Below the pieces are notes generated by a model, which was given only the letters and a program-made list of their open reading frames with translations, searched no databases and had not been told where the DNA came from. Both the position numbers and the translations under genes were made by a program. A stretch of 64,000 nucleotides of DNA from Mucilaginibacter phyllosphaerae (GTDB taxonomy: Bacteria > Bacteroidota > Bacteroidia > Sphingobacteriales > Sphingobacteriaceae), in contig NZ_SNQG01000006.1 of the NCBI RefSeq assembly GCF_004378255.1, positions 62,001 through 126,000 of the forward strand, in the 5' to 3' direction. Shown here piece after piece: positions 1 through 8,596 of the stretch (its first letter is position 1; every line of letters begins with the position of its first letter).

Positions 1-1639
1 CAAAGTTTGCGCCGCTTAACAGATCTGTAAAAACAGCCTCACCGGCCCATCCAAACTGTGTAAGCAATTCCACAGGTATTTTAATGTTGATGGCACATTG
101 CGCACGGTTAAAATTAGCTATCACCAATACTTTTTGCCCTACAGTGTACCGCATATAAATATACAGCAGGGTATTAAAGCCCTGCTGATGCTCGTTAGCT
201 ATCATTAATTCATAAAATGCCCCGTTACTCAGGGCATAGTTACCTTTTACAACATTTAATAGCTTGCTGTAAAAATTGCGCAGGTTTTGCTGCCCGGCAG
301 ATAGTTTACCGCCGTCAAAAGCGCCGTCGTTCATCCACTGCTGATGTGCGGGCACTCCCCAGTAATCAAAAATGGTGGTACGCCCGTCATCTGTGCTAAA
401 ACCGCATGCACCCCATGCAGGCTCGCCTACCTCCTGGCCCAAATAAACCATTACCGGCCCTGTAGCCAGCGTAGCGCTCACGATCATACCCGGAACGGCC
501 AATGCCGCATCACCGGCAAAATACTTGCTGGCAATACGCTGCTCGTCGTGGTTTTCCATAAAGCGCAGCATGTGCTGGTCTATCCCCTTGCAATGATTGT
601 TCCATACGGCGTTGATCTCCCAGGTACTTGCACCCGGCTCGTTACAGGTTAGCCTGCGGATGGCTTCGTATAAACCAACCTTATCGTACAGGTAATCAAA
701 ACAACCGTTTTTAATATAATTGTTATACTGATCCTTATCGTAAGCTTCGCCGATGAAAACCAAACCGGGATAAGCGGTTTTAAGCTGTGGAATAAGCCAG
801 GACCAAAATTCAACCGGTACCATCTCTATCATATCGCAGCGGAAACCATCCACCCCCATTTGTGCCCAGTAGCTTAAAATATGGCGCATTTTATGCCAAA
901 GCGGCGGGATGTGATCAAAGTACGATTTCTTGCCATCCAGATAGTAAACGCCGTAATTGAGTTTAATGGTTTCAAACCAATCGTTTATGGACGGGGACGG
1001 GTTAAACACATCGTTGCCCGTTGCCTTTGCCGGGAACTCATCAAACTTACCATCTTTTAGGGGCGAAGTAAAATCATCCCCACCCGGATTATACCCTCCC
1101 GGTACAACAAACGGATAACCGGGGATATAGTAAAAATCGTTATCGGGCGCAAAATGCAGGGTATTGTCGTCATCCTCGCCAAAATCGCGCACATCATCCG
1201 GCTTTACATCCGATGCATAGGTACGCGCCACATGGTTGGGCACAAAATCAATGATCACCTTCATCCCGTTTTTGTGGGTACGGCCTACCAGCTCTTTAAA
1301 CTCGGAGATGCGGAATTCTACATCAACCGCCAGATCGGTAGCGATATCGTAGTAATCTTTGATGGCATAAGGCGACCCTGCACGACCTTTAACCACATCC
1401 GGATCGTCCCTTTTGATACCGTGGACAGAATAATCCGTCATGGTGGCGTGCTCAATTACGCCGGTGTACCAAACGTGACTAAAACCCATTGCACTGATCT
1501 CGGCAAGGGCCTTATCGGTAATATCGTTCAACTTGCCGGTACCATTTTCTTCCACAGAACCGTAAAACTTGTTGGTGGTATTTTTATTGCCGAATAAACG
1601 CGGCAGCAACTGATAGATAGTTAACTTATGATTGGGCAT
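1..1639 (-). CDS. alpha-amylase family protein (GH13), 3' end cut by window edge
   Basis: This is a glycoside hydrolase that would cleave alpha-1,4-glucans. About 546 codons are visible from an ATG at 1639, and the C-terminus lies beyond the left edge. The four GH13 signature regions are readable: DFVPNH (about residues 131-136), GFRCDM with the nucleophile Asp near 269, FIGEAY with the acid/base Glu near 298, and ENHDEQ with the third catalytic Asp near 365. The protein starts MPNHKLTIYQ with no signal peptide, so a cytoplasmic location is likely. It lies downstream of the GH65 phosphorylase on the same strand, with about 110 nt of palindromic repeat between them. That pairing is typical of maltodextrin use, so co-transcription is plausible. 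The exact substrate cannot be read from sequence. Confidence 0.93.
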   Translation of the reverse strand, partial: MPNHKLTIYQLLPRLFGNKNTTNKFYGSVEENGTGKLNDITDKALAEISAMGFSHVWYTGVIEHATMTDYSVHGIKRDDPDVVKGRAGSPYAIKDYYDIATDLAVDVEFRISEFKELVGRTHKNGMKVIIDFVPNHVARTYASDVKPDDVRDFGEDDDNTLHFAPDNDFYYIPGYPFVVPGGYNPGGDDFTSPLKDGKFDEFPAKATGNDVFNPSPSINDWFETIKLNYGVYYLDGKKSYFDHIPPLWHKMRHILSYWAQMGVDGFRCDMIEMVPVEFWSWLIPQLKTAYPGLVFIGEAYDKDQYNNYIKNGCFDYLYDKVGLYEAIRRLTCNEPGASTWEINAVWNNHCKGIDQHMLRFMENHDEQRIASKYFAGDAALAVPGMIVSATLATGPVMVYLGQEVGEPAWGACGFSTDDGRTTIFDYWGVPAHQQWMNDGAFDGGKLSAGQQNLRNFYSKLLNVVKGNYALSNGAFYELMIANEHQQGFNTLLYIYMRYTVGQKVLVIANFNRAQCAINIKIPVELLTQFGWAGEAVFTDLLSGANF

Positions 1640-1673
1640 TTAGTCGATTTAAAGTATTTATCATTCGCCGAGT

Positions 1674-1774
1674 CAAGCGTCTACGCTTAACTTTTACTTT
1701 TGCAGCGTCCACGCTGCCGTGTTTGCGTGAGCGTAGACGCTTATATTGTCCATCATTCAAGCGTGGACGCTTGA
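1674..1774. repeat. cluster of GCGT-GAC-type palindromes
   Basis: Several short palindromes follow one another: AAGCGTCTACGCTT near 1675, GCAGCGTCCACGCTGC at 1702-1717, GCGTAGACGC near 1731 and TCAAGCGTGGACGCTTGA at 1757-1774. They fill the gap between the GH65 and amylase genes. The last one runs into the GH65 reading frame and encodes its final residues. This looks like a REP-type dispersed element. No second copy of exactly this type was seen in the window. Confidence 0.75.
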
Positions 1775-4080
1775 ACGGGCGTTAGTTTTTCTGAATTTGA
1801 TTTAATAGCTATATCGCTTCCATAGATCTTTATAACAATCTCTGCGTCGGACAGATTTTTGATCAATACGCCCTCCTTACTTATTTTAATATTCAGCGAA
1901 GCGCCCCTAAACCCTACCCGGAAGGAGAAAGCCTGCCATTGATGCGGCAGCAACGGATTAAAAGACAATTTGCCATCCTTTACCCTCATCCCGCCAAAGC
2001 CTTCCACTACACTCATCCAAGTTCCGGCCATAGAAGTGATGTGGCAGCCGTCATCCGTATCGCTGTTATAATCGTCTATATCCAACCTGGAGGTGCGCAG
2101 GTAAAACTGGTAGGCGCGGTCAATATCGCCCAGCCTGGCGGCTAAAATGGCGTGTACGCAGGGCGATAGCGACGACTCGTGCACTGTCCTGGGTTCATAA
2201 AAATCATAGTTCCGGCGGATGGTATCTAAATCGTAATTATCCTCGAAGAAATACAAGCCTTGCAACACATCGGCCTGCTTAATATAAACCGAGCGCAGGA
2301 TCCTGTCCCAGCTCCATTTTTTCACTAACGGCTGTTCGGATGCAGGCAGATCTTTCACCAGGATCTGTTCTTTATCCAGGTAACCATCCTGCTGTAGAAA
2401 TATGCCCAGTTTATCATCATGTGCGAAATACATGTTACGGATGATATCCGCAAATTTCTCGCACTCCTGCTCTTCGCGGAAACCGGTTTTAGCCACCAGA
2501 TCGTTATATTTTGGCTGACTCGCCTCTTTTACCTTGCCAATAGCTTCGATAGTATATTTTAAACACCAAACGGCAATAGTGCTGGTGTACCAGTTATTGT
2601 TTACGTTATTTTCATATTCATTTGGCCCGGTAACACCCAGCATCACGTACTGCTGCTTATCTGCCGACCAAGTAATGCGCTGCACCCAAAAACGCGAAAT
2701 GGCTATCAATACTTCCAGCCCATAATCAGTTAAGTAAGCTTCATCGCCGGTATAACGTATATAGTTAAAAATGGCAAAAGCAATAGCGCCGTTCCGGTGG
2801 ATCTCCTCGAAGGTGATCTCCCATTCGTTATGGCATTCGGTGCCATCCATGGTAACCATGGGGTATAGCGCCGCACCATCTTTAAAGCCTAACAGTTTGG
2901 CATTATCTATAGCCTTGCCCAATTGCTTGTAACGGTATAACAAAAGGTTGCGGGCCACTTTTTGTTCGGCTGTTGCCAGATAGAACGGCACACAATAAGC
3001 CTCGGTATCCCAATAGGTAGAGCCGCCGTATTTTTCGCCTGTAAAACCTTTGGGGCCGATGTTTAAACGGTCATCCTCGCCGGTATAGGTTTGGTTAAGC
3101 TGGAAAATATTAAAGCGAATACCCTGCTGCGCCGCAGCATCGCCTTCAATCATAATATCGTTATGCTTCCATTTTTCGGCCCAGGCAGCAGCCTGTTCGG
3201 CCAGCATGGTATCAAAACCTTTGGCACTGATAGTTTTAAGCACTCCGGCAGATCGTGTTACCAATTCGGCAGCAGCGTAGTTTTGCGAAGATACATTTAC
3301 CGCATATTTAATGAGCGTAATGCTTTGCCCCTTTTTAGCCTGCAGCTTTATTTCCGCAGCTATATATTTTTCTTTCTGGATAGGGGTTGATTGAGCATCT
3401 ATATTTTTGCCATCCTGCACAACAGCAAACATCATGGCTGTAACCACCTCAAATCCTGTTTTTTTAGTGCGTAGATGCACATAACCGTTATCCCCTTCAA
3501 CAGCTTTGCCTACCTCGTCCCAAAATTTCTCATCGTAATTAGAATCTTTGTTAACAATATCGCCATCAATAAAAGGTGTGATCGAAATCTCCTCCTCAAA
3601 ATTCAGCGGGGTGATGGTGTATTTGATGGCGCCGGCCTCATCATCAGCCATGCTGCAAAAGCGGATAGCCTCCACTTCCAATTCTTTGCCCAATTTGGTT
3701 TTGGCTTTAAAGTTACGCTGCAGGTAACCCTCCTTCATATTTAATTCGCGGCGAAAACTCAGTACCTCGCATTCGGCAAGGTCAAGCTGTTCATCGCCCA
3801 GCTTCATATCAATACCTATCCAGTTGGCGGCATTAAGCACTTTGGCAAAGTATTCGGGGTAGCCATTCTTCCACCAGCCTACACGGGTTTTATCGGGATA
3901 ATAAACACCGGCTACATAGTTACCCTGCAGGGTTTCGCCGCTGTAAGCCTCCTCAAAGTTGGCGCGCTGCCCCATACGGCCGTTGCCCAGGCTAAAAACG
4001 CTTTCGGTAACCTTATTGTATTGCGGATCGAAACTTTCTTCGATGATCTTCCACTCGTCAACCTTAAAATATTCTTTCAT
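1753..4080 (-). CDS. glycoside hydrolase family 65 phosphorylase (maltose-phosphorylase type)
   Basis: Family GH65 enzymes cleave alpha-glucobioses with inorganic phosphate, giving beta-glucose 1-phosphate and glucose. With the ATG at 4080 (MKEYFKVDEW) the protein is 775 residues, normal for the family. An open frame continues upstream to 4242, but it crosses a perfect hairpin and has no homologous look, so it was rejected. Family hallmarks are the WDTEAYCVPF segment (W at 357), the GPNEYENNV motif whose Glu488 matches the general acid of Lactobacillus maltose phosphorylase, and the phosphate-site HESSLSPC segment. There is no signal peptide. The neighbouring alpha-amylase favours maltose as substrate, but kojibiose, nigerose or trehalose specificity cannot be excluded. 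The last residues (about VQASTLE) are encoded by a palindromic repeat. Confidence 0.9.
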   Translation of the reverse strand: MKEYFKVDEWKIIEESFDPQYNKVTESVFSLGNGRMGQRANFEEAYSGETLQGNYVAGVYYPDKTRVGWWKNGYPEYFAKVLNAANWIGIDMKLGDEQLDLAECEVLSFRRELNMKEGYLQRNFKAKTKLGKELEVEAIRFCSMADDEAGAIKYTITPLNFEEEISITPFIDGDIVNKDSNYDEKFWDEVGKAVEGDNGYVHLRTKKTGFEVVTAMMFAVVQDGKNIDAQSTPIQKEKYIAAEIKLQAKKGQSITLIKYAVNVSSQNYAAAELVTRSAGVLKTISAKGFDTMLAEQAAAWAEKWKHNDIMIEGDAAAQQGIRFNIFQLNQTYTGEDDRLNIGPKGFTGEKYGGSTYWDTEAYCVPFYLATAEQKVARNLLLYRYKQLGKAIDNAKLLGFKDGAALYPMVTMDGTECHNEWEITFEEIHRNGAIAFAIFNYIRYTGDEAYLTDYGLEVLIAISRFWVQRITWSADKQQYVMLGVTGPNEYENNVNNNWYTSTIAVWCLKYTIEAIGKVKEASQPKYNDLVAKTGFREEQECEKFADIIRNMYFAHDDKLGIFLQQDGYLDKEQILVKDLPASEQPLVKKWSWDRILRSVYIKQADVLQGLYFFEDNYDLDTIRRNYDFYEPRTVHESSLSPCVHAILAARLGDIDRAYQFYLRTSRLDIDDYNSDTDDGCHITSMAGTWMSVVEGFGGMRVKDGKLSFNPLLPHQWQAFSFRVGFRGASLNIKISKEGVLIKNLSDAEIVIKIYGSDIAIKSNSEKLTPVQASTLE

Positions 4081-4163
4081 GCTATATAAGTACAGTATTG
4101 GGCTGTGATAGTTTTTGCTAAAATAACAGAAACATGGATAAGTAGGTATATAAATAACACGTA

Positions 4164-4204
4164 GCCCCACCCCGGCCCTCTCCGAGGGAGAGGGCCGGGG
4201 TGGG
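4164..4204. repeat. perfect 18-bp hairpin between divergent genes
   Basis: CCCACCCCGGCCCTCTCC at 4166-4183 is exactly complementary to 4187-4204, with a GAG loop. It belongs to the AGCCCC/GGGGCT repeat family found in the his operon, and a second short palindrome (CTCCTTTCGGAG) follows directly. It lies between the start of the GH65 gene and the start of the amine oxidase gene. Confidence 0.85.
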
Positions 4205-4280
4205 ACTCCTTTCGGAGAGCACTGGAGAGTTGCCACTTGCATCTTCCGTCCATTACTTTTACCTTGCCCGCACTATCGTT

Positions 4281-5582
4281 ATGAAAAACAATATTTTAAT
4301 AATTGGTGCCGGTGCAGCCGGCTTAATGGCCGCCTATACGCTTAGTAAAGCAGGCAAAAAGGTTACCGTATTAGAAGCGCGTAACCGCACAGGCGGCCGG
4401 ATCCATAGCTTAAGCAATGAATATTTTTTTAAAGATACCGAACTGGGCGCCGAATTCATTCATGGCGATTTGCCTGTTACACTCCACCTGTTAAAGCAAG
4501 CAGGTATTCGTTACAAAAGCGCCAATGCCGAAATGTGGCAATACCAAAACGGCAAGTTTGAAGAGAACAGCATGGTAGTAGCCGACTGGGACCTGCTGAT
4601 GAAAAAGCTTAACGAACTGAAACAAGATACCCATGTATGGGACTTTTTAAACACAGCGTTTCCAGGCGATAAATATGAGGAACTACGTGCGGGGGTATGG
4701 GCCTTTGTATCCGGCTATGATACTGCAAACCCGCGCGATGCCAGCGCATTTGCCCTGCGCAAAGAATGGCAGCACGAAGAGCAGGATGCCCAACACCGGG
4801 TTAAAGGCGGTTATTGCGCCATAATAAACTATCTGGCAACCCAATGTAAAGGCAATGGCGGCGAAATATTTTTAAATGCTATTGTTAAAGAGATTAAATG
4901 GAACAACGGCGAAGTAAAGGTATTTACCGGCGATAACACTATTTACGAAGCCGGGCAGTTAATAATTGCCATGCCCTTAGGCGTACTAAAAGCAGCCGCG
5001 GGCGAAAGCGGTGCCATCACCTTTGATCCACCTATACCAAAGCTTACCACGGCTATAAAGCAAATGGGTTTCGGCGCGGTAATAAAGCTTTTATTTGAGT
5101 TTGATACTGCCTTTTGGCTGGATGACAGCATTAAAAAAATGGCCGGCAAAAACATCGATAAAATGGGTTACCTGTTTAGCGATGAAGAGATCCCTACCTG
5201 GTGGACACAGGCGCCCGACCCATCTACCGTACTTACAGGATGGATAGGCGGCCCGGCAGCGGCCGGCAAAGCCAATACTAATGATAGCGATATACTGCAA
5301 CAGGGCTTGCAAGCATTAGCCAACATTTTTAAAATGGGTTTTGAGGACTTGAAAGGCAAACTTATCGCCTACCGCATCATGAATTGGACGGCAGACCCAT
5401 ATACCCGCGGCTCTTATGCCTACGATACCGTGGATGCACCCGAAGCACGTAAGGTATTGAATACGCCGGTAGATAACACCTTGTTTTTTACCGGTGAATA
5501 TCTGTATGAAGGCACAGCTATGGGAACTGTGGAGGCGGCGCTAACAAGCGGTTTGGATGTGGCGAAGCGGATGATTGTATAA
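4281..5582 (+). CDS. flavin monoamine oxidase family protein
   Basis: This is an FAD-dependent amine oxidase (PF01593 type) that would oxidise an amine or related substrate. The chosen ATG at 4281 gives MKNNILIIGAGAAGLMAAYT, so the dinucleotide-binding GxGxxG motif sits at the N-terminus as expected. An acidic beta-2 end (VTVLEAR) and the TGGRIHS arginine motif follow. The C-terminal TGEYLYEGTAMGTVEAAL segment is the second FAD-contacting motif. The length is 433 residues, normal for the family. The open frame upstream to 4200 runs into the hairpin and was not used. There is no signal peptide and no obvious operon partner. The substrate is not predictable. Confidence 0.88.
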   Translation: MKNNILIIGAGAAGLMAAYTLSKAGKKVTVLEARNRTGGRIHSLSNEYFFKDTELGAEFIHGDLPVTLHLLKQAGIRYKSANAEMWQYQNGKFEENSMVVADWDLLMKKLNELKQDTHVWDFLNTAFPGDKYEELRAGVWAFVSGYDTANPRDASAFALRKEWQHEEQDAQHRVKGGYCAIINYLATQCKGNGGEIFLNAIVKEIKWNNGEVKVFTGDNTIYEAGQLIIAMPLGVLKAAAGESGAITFDPPIPKLTTAIKQMGFGAVIKLLFEFDTAFWLDDSIKKMAGKNIDKMGYLFSDEEIPTWWTQAPDPSTVLTGWIGGPAAAGKANTNDSDILQQGLQALANIFKMGFEDLKGKLIAYRIMNWTADPYTRGSYAYDTVDAPEARKVLNTPVDNTLFFTGEYLYEGTAMGTVEAALTSGLDVAKRMIV

Positions 5583-5633
5583 ACCGGTGAATTTTATCGC
5601 TAATACCAAAAGTACGCTGTTTTTTTAACGCTA

Positions 5634-5695
5634 TCGCGAGCTTTCAGCTCGTGATATAGCATACTGTCAGCTTTCAGCTGACGCAAGTTGAAAGC
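5634..5695. repeat. palindromes of the GAGCTTTCAGCTC / GTCAGCTTTCAGCTGAC type
   Basis: Two adjacent palindromes share the core AGCTTTCAGCT, followed by a degenerate copy (GTTGAAAGCTTGAA). They lie downstream of the amine oxidase gene, in the convergent gap with pyrB. No further copy was seen in the window. Confidence 0.7.
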
Positions 5696-5762
5696 TTGAA
5701 ATTTGCCCACTACGAGTTACGCTACGCTAAACCTGCGGGAGCGGATCGACGTTTAATATAAT

Positions 5763-5834
5763 GTAAAGACGCGGTACTTCGCGTCTTTGCCGACAAAGAT
5801 GCGTAATGGAGACGCGAAGTATCGCGCCTCTACG
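5763..5834. repeat. GACGCG repeat, inverted pair (copy 1)
   Basis: AAGACGCGGTACTTCGCGTCTT is followed after a short spacer by GAGACGCGAAGTATCGCGCCTC. Each half is itself palindromic and the halves are inverted relative to each other, the layout of a REPIN. Further copies are at 47360-47435, 52351-52425 and a single half at 57624-57651. This copy ends just beyond the pyrB stop codon region. Confidence 0.85.
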
Positions 5835-5838
5835 TTGA

Positions 5839-6762
5839 TTATTGCGTTTGCCCGGCCAATAAATACAATACTGCCATACGGATGGCAACGCCATTTTCTA
5901 CCTGATCTAAAATAATGGACTGCTTACTGTCGGCCACATCGCTTGTAATTTCTACACCGCGGTTGATGGGGCCCGGGTGCATTACGGTAATCTCTTTGTC
6001 CAGCGAATCCAATATCTGTTTGTTCAGGCCAAACATCATCGTGTATTCACGCAGGGATGGGAAGTATTTAATATCCTGCCGCTCCATCTGAATACGCAGC
6101 ATGTTGGCTACATCGCACCAGTTGAGGGCTTTGATCAGGTTATGCTCCACCTTAACACCAAGCGAGCCAATGTATTTAGGGATAAGCGTTGTAGGGCCGC
6201 AAACCATCACTTCGGCGCCTAATTGTTTAAGGCAAAGTATGTTGGATAGCGCTACACGCGAATGCAGGATATCCCCTACGATCACTACTTTTTTACCGGC
6301 TACATCGCCATATCGCTCGCGGATAGAAAAAGCATCCAGCAAGGCCTGTGTAGGGTGCTCGTGCGCCCCATCCCCGGCGTTTACTATCTGGGCCTTTACG
6401 TGTTTAGACAAAAAGATACCTGCCCCGGCATACGGATGGCGCATTACCACCATATCCACTTTCATGGCCAGGATATTGTTTACCGTATCTATCAAAGTTT
6501 CGCCTTTACTTACCGATGAGGATGATGCAGCGAAGTTTACCACATCGGCAGATAGCCTTTTTTCGGCCAGTTCAAAAGAAAGGCGGGTACGGGTAGAATT
6601 TTCAAAAAAGATATTGGCTATGGTCACATCACGCAGTGAAGGCACTTTTTTGATCGGCCTGTTCAGCACGGTTTTAAAATTATCTGCTGTTTCAAATATC
6701 AGTTCGATATCTGAGCGGTTCAAATCTTTAATTCCTAATAAATGCCTTGTGCTTAATGCCAT
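5839..6762 (-). CDS. pyrB: aspartate carbamoyltransferase catalytic subunit
   Basis: PyrB condenses carbamoyl phosphate with aspartate to N-carbamoylaspartate, the committed step of pyrimidine synthesis. The 307-residue length is typical. The phosphate-binding ENSTRTRLSFE motif, the HPTQALLD segment (carbamoyl phosphate site) and HPGPINRGVE (aspartate site) are all present. It lies downstream of pyrR on the same strand, separated by 135 nt that hold two repeat halves. PyrR-PyrB pairing suggests control by uridine nucleotides, although no attenuator was recognised. A long plus-strand frame overlapping this gene is a shadow. Confidence 0.96.
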   Translation of the reverse strand: MALSTRHLLGIKDLNRSDIELIFETADNFKTVLNRPIKKVPSLRDVTIANIFFENSTRTRLSFELAEKRLSADVVNFAASSSSVSKGETLIDTVNNILAMKVDMVVMRHPYAGAGIFLSKHVKAQIVNAGDGAHEHPTQALLDAFSIRERYGDVAGKKVVIVGDILHSRVALSNILCLKQLGAEVMVCGPTTLIPKYIGSLGVKVEHNLIKALNWCDVANMLRIQMERQDIKYFPSLREYTMMFGLNKQILDSLDKEITVMHPGPINRGVEITSDVADSKQSIILDQVENGVAIRMAVLYLLAGQTQ

Positions 6763-6830
6763 CTTTATTTTGAATTTCGAATGTTCAATTTCGAATTTAT
6801 TATTTTTTTGTCTGTTTATTAGCTGCTATC

Positions 6831-6909
6831 GTGAGATTGCTTCGTTCCTCGCAATGACGCTTTAACTTTTATTAAAGTCCTCTCCTTTAGAGAGGATTTA
6901 GGTGAGGCT
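6831..6909. repeat. composite of two repeat halves between pyrR and pyrB
   Basis: Positions 6831-6860 (GAGATTGCTTCGTTCCTCGC and following bases) are one end of the GTCATTGCGA family. Positions 6875-6909 (AAGTCCTCTCCTTTAGAGAG and following bases) are one half of the AGCCCC/GGGGCT family. Two unrelated repeat families therefore abut. The second runs across the pyrR stop codon. Confidence 0.75.
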
Positions 6910-7446
6910 GTCAGATACCAAAACTATCCGGTCTTCTCCGTCGGTTTCCTTCCAACTTACTACTACTTTTTGTGAGGCAATGGAATCTACTTCGATGCCC
7001 ACGTAATCTGCCGAAACGGGGATATGGCGCGAGTATCTTCTGTCTACCAGTGCCAGCAGTTCCACTTTTTCGGGCCTGCCAAAAGCCTGCATGGCATCCA
7101 TGGCGGCACGGATGGTACGGCCTGTCCATAGTACGTCATCCATCATGATCACCTTTTTGCCTTCGATGATGAAATCTATTTTGGTTTGATTAGGCACCAG
7201 TGGCGAGCCCTGCCTGCGGAAATCATCGCGGTAAAACGTAATATCCAGGTCGCCTTGTTCTATTTTACTATCCGGTAATATTTTTCTTAATTCTTCGGCT
7301 ACCCGTTTAGCCAGATATATGCCGCGTGGTTGTATGCCAATTAAAACAGAGCCGGAGAAATCGTTGTGATTTTCAATTAACTGACGACATAAACGCTGAA
7401 TTGTAATTTGAAATTTTTGACCGTCGAGCAGCGTTAAGTTTTGCAT
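6898..7446 (-). CDS. pyrR: bifunctional PyrR: pyr operon regulator / uracil phosphoribosyltransferase
   Basis: PyrR-family proteins bind pyr mRNA in response to UMP and also have uracil phosphoribosyltransferase activity. The ATG at 7446 (MQNLTLLDGQKF) gives 182 residues, normal for PyrR. Further upstream there is only a TTG codon, which overlaps the -7 promoter element and so cannot be the start. The PRPP-binding motif reads VIMMDDVLWTGRTIRAA, and IGIQPRG is the N-terminal flexible-loop region. It is first in a pyrR-pyrB transcription unit. The last three residues (SLT) and the stop codon fall inside a dispersed repeat, so the native C-terminus has probably been replaced. Confidence 0.93.
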   Translation of the reverse strand: MQNLTLLDGQKFQITIQRLCRQLIENHNDFSGSVLIGIQPRGIYLAKRVAEELRKILPDSKIEQGDLDITFYRDDFRRQGSPLVPNQTKIDFIIEGKKVIMMDDVLWTGRTIRAAMDAMQAFGRPEKVELLALVDRRYSRHIPVSADYVGIEVDSIASQKVVVSWKETDGEDRIVLVSDSLT

Positions 7447-7464
7447 CGTTTGGGTGGATTTGGG

Positions 7465-7472
7465 CAAAGTTA
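7465..7472 (-). promoter_or_regulatory. -7 promoter element of pyrR
   Basis: On the minus strand this reads TAACTTTG, an exact match to the Bacteroidota TAnnTTTG element. It places the transcript start about 12 nt before the pyrR ATG. No clear -33 TTG was found. Confidence 0.5.
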
Positions 7473-7533
7473 AAAAAAAATGGTGAGTAGAGAATAGTGA
7501 ATTGTGATTAGTTAAAAAAACGGTCAGGTATAT

Positions 7534-8007
7534 ATTGGCGGTGAAGATACCGCCAATAAAGATAACCTCTTTCTCCTTGTGGCGGTGTCCTCACCGCCAC
7601 TTTTCAATCTAAAACTTCCCTATTTGATGCTGTCCTCAATGCCGCTTTGATATATTGGCGGTGGGGACACCGCCAATAGGGAGATGGTGTATATAGTTAC
7701 TCAGAAGTATCTTTCATCTGAAATTTAAAAGATAACCTTCTCCCCTATGGCGGTGGGGACACCGCCGCTTTTCAAATATAAAACTCTTCACTTTTTGACG
7801 CTGTCCTCAATGCGGCTTTGATATAATGGCGGTGGGGACACCGCCATTAGGTAGATGGTGGCACTTTTCAATCTAAACTATTTTTCCTTGTGGCGGTGTC
7901 CTCACCGCCCCTTTGATATATTGGCGGTGGGGACACCACTATTAGGGAGATGATGGCCACTTTTCAATCTAAAACGCTTCCCCTTGTGGCGGTGTCCTCA
8001 CCGCCAC
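7534..8007. repeat. array of eight REP-like palindromes beside a RAYT gene
   Basis: This gene-free stretch of over 500 nt holds eight imperfect copies of the palindrome GGCGGTGGGGACACCGCC, or its reverse GGCGGTGTCCTCACCGCC. They start near 7534, 7579, 7654, 7748, 7825, 7891, 7920 and 7986. The two orientations have different, conserved flanks: ...GATATATTGGCGGTG and CGCCAATAGGGAGATGG for one, CCTTGTGGCGGTG and CCGCCACTTTTCAATCTAAA for the other. That is the REP/REPIN arrangement. Spacing is irregular, so it is not a CRISPR array. The last copy ends nine bases before the stop codon of the transposase gene. Confidence 0.88.
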
Positions 8008-8015
8008 TTTTTATT

Positions 8016-8537
8016 CTAAAACACGTCCATATAATGAGTTAACCAGCTAAATTTTCTATCCTCTAACTCATAAAATGAGCATGACGAAAAAAAGTAATCA
8101 TTAGGGTCGTTAGTTAAATTCCAATGTTCCTGGAGGGGGTTAAGATGGATATAATCCAACTTTTGTTCTAACACCTTTCTGCTTTCCATGATTTTAGGCA
8201 TCCCGTCGCTTTGCCAAAATTTGTGGTCACGGTCATTCCCATGCATCTTAAATTTTGCAAGTAACGGATCATTTGTATTTCTTAGCTCGTGCAAAAATTG
8301 ATGCCCTGTAAATTTCATAAAACTCACGTAAGGCATTTCTTTTCCATTCATTGCAACATTTTCCCAAATGATATGGATGTGGTTATGCATTATTACAAAG
8401 CTGTAAATTTTTAATTTTTGTTTTTCTGAAAGATAGATGAGGATATCTAATATAAGGAATTTAAACTTATCGGTTTTGAGCAGGTGTATCCAATCGACTA
8501 TAGCTACCGTGTAAAAATAAACAACACCTAATTCCAT
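8016..8537 (-). CDS. REP-associated tyrosine transposase (RAYT, Y1_Tnp / IS200-like)
   Basis: This is a single-domain Y1 transposase of the kind that mobilises REP sequences through single-stranded DNA. The HUH metal-binding motif reads MHNHIHIIW with the two histidines at residues 53 and 55. The catalytic tyrosine is in KLDYIHLNP (Y129), which is the canonical family signature. The length of 173 residues is full for Bacteroidota RAYTs, and the frame appears intact. No IS200-style ends flank it; instead its 3' side carries the array of eight palindromes, the expected substrate. Upstream there is only a short gap before the S1 terminator. Activity is not proven, but all key residues are present. 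Confidence 0.88.
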   Translation of the reverse strand: MELGVVYFYTVAIVDWIHLLKTDKFKFLILDILIYLSEKQKLKIYSFVIMHNHIHIIWENVAMNGKEMPYVSFMKFTGHQFLHELRNTNDPLLAKFKMHGNDRDHKFWQSDGMPKIMESRKVLEQKLDYIHLNPLQEHWNLTNDPNDYFFSSCSFYELEDRKFSWLTHYMDVF

Positions 8538-8596
8538 AAACTAATATAAGGATTTGGACAATAATAGCGCCCGGCATATTAACGGTAGGGAAATCA

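Noticed and set aside
4081..4242. N-terminal extension of the GH65 protein
   Set aside because: The frame is open but crosses a perfect hairpin repeat, and GH65 homology begins at MKEYFKVDEW.
6101..6865. 254-codon open frame on the plus strand across pyrB
   Set aside because: It is antisense to a well-conserved pyrB, has no recognisable domain and reads as a codon-bias shadow.
7534..8007. Possible CRISPR array
   Set aside because: The units are palindromic, occur in both orientations, have irregular spacing and conserved flanks, and no cas genes are present. A REP array fits better.
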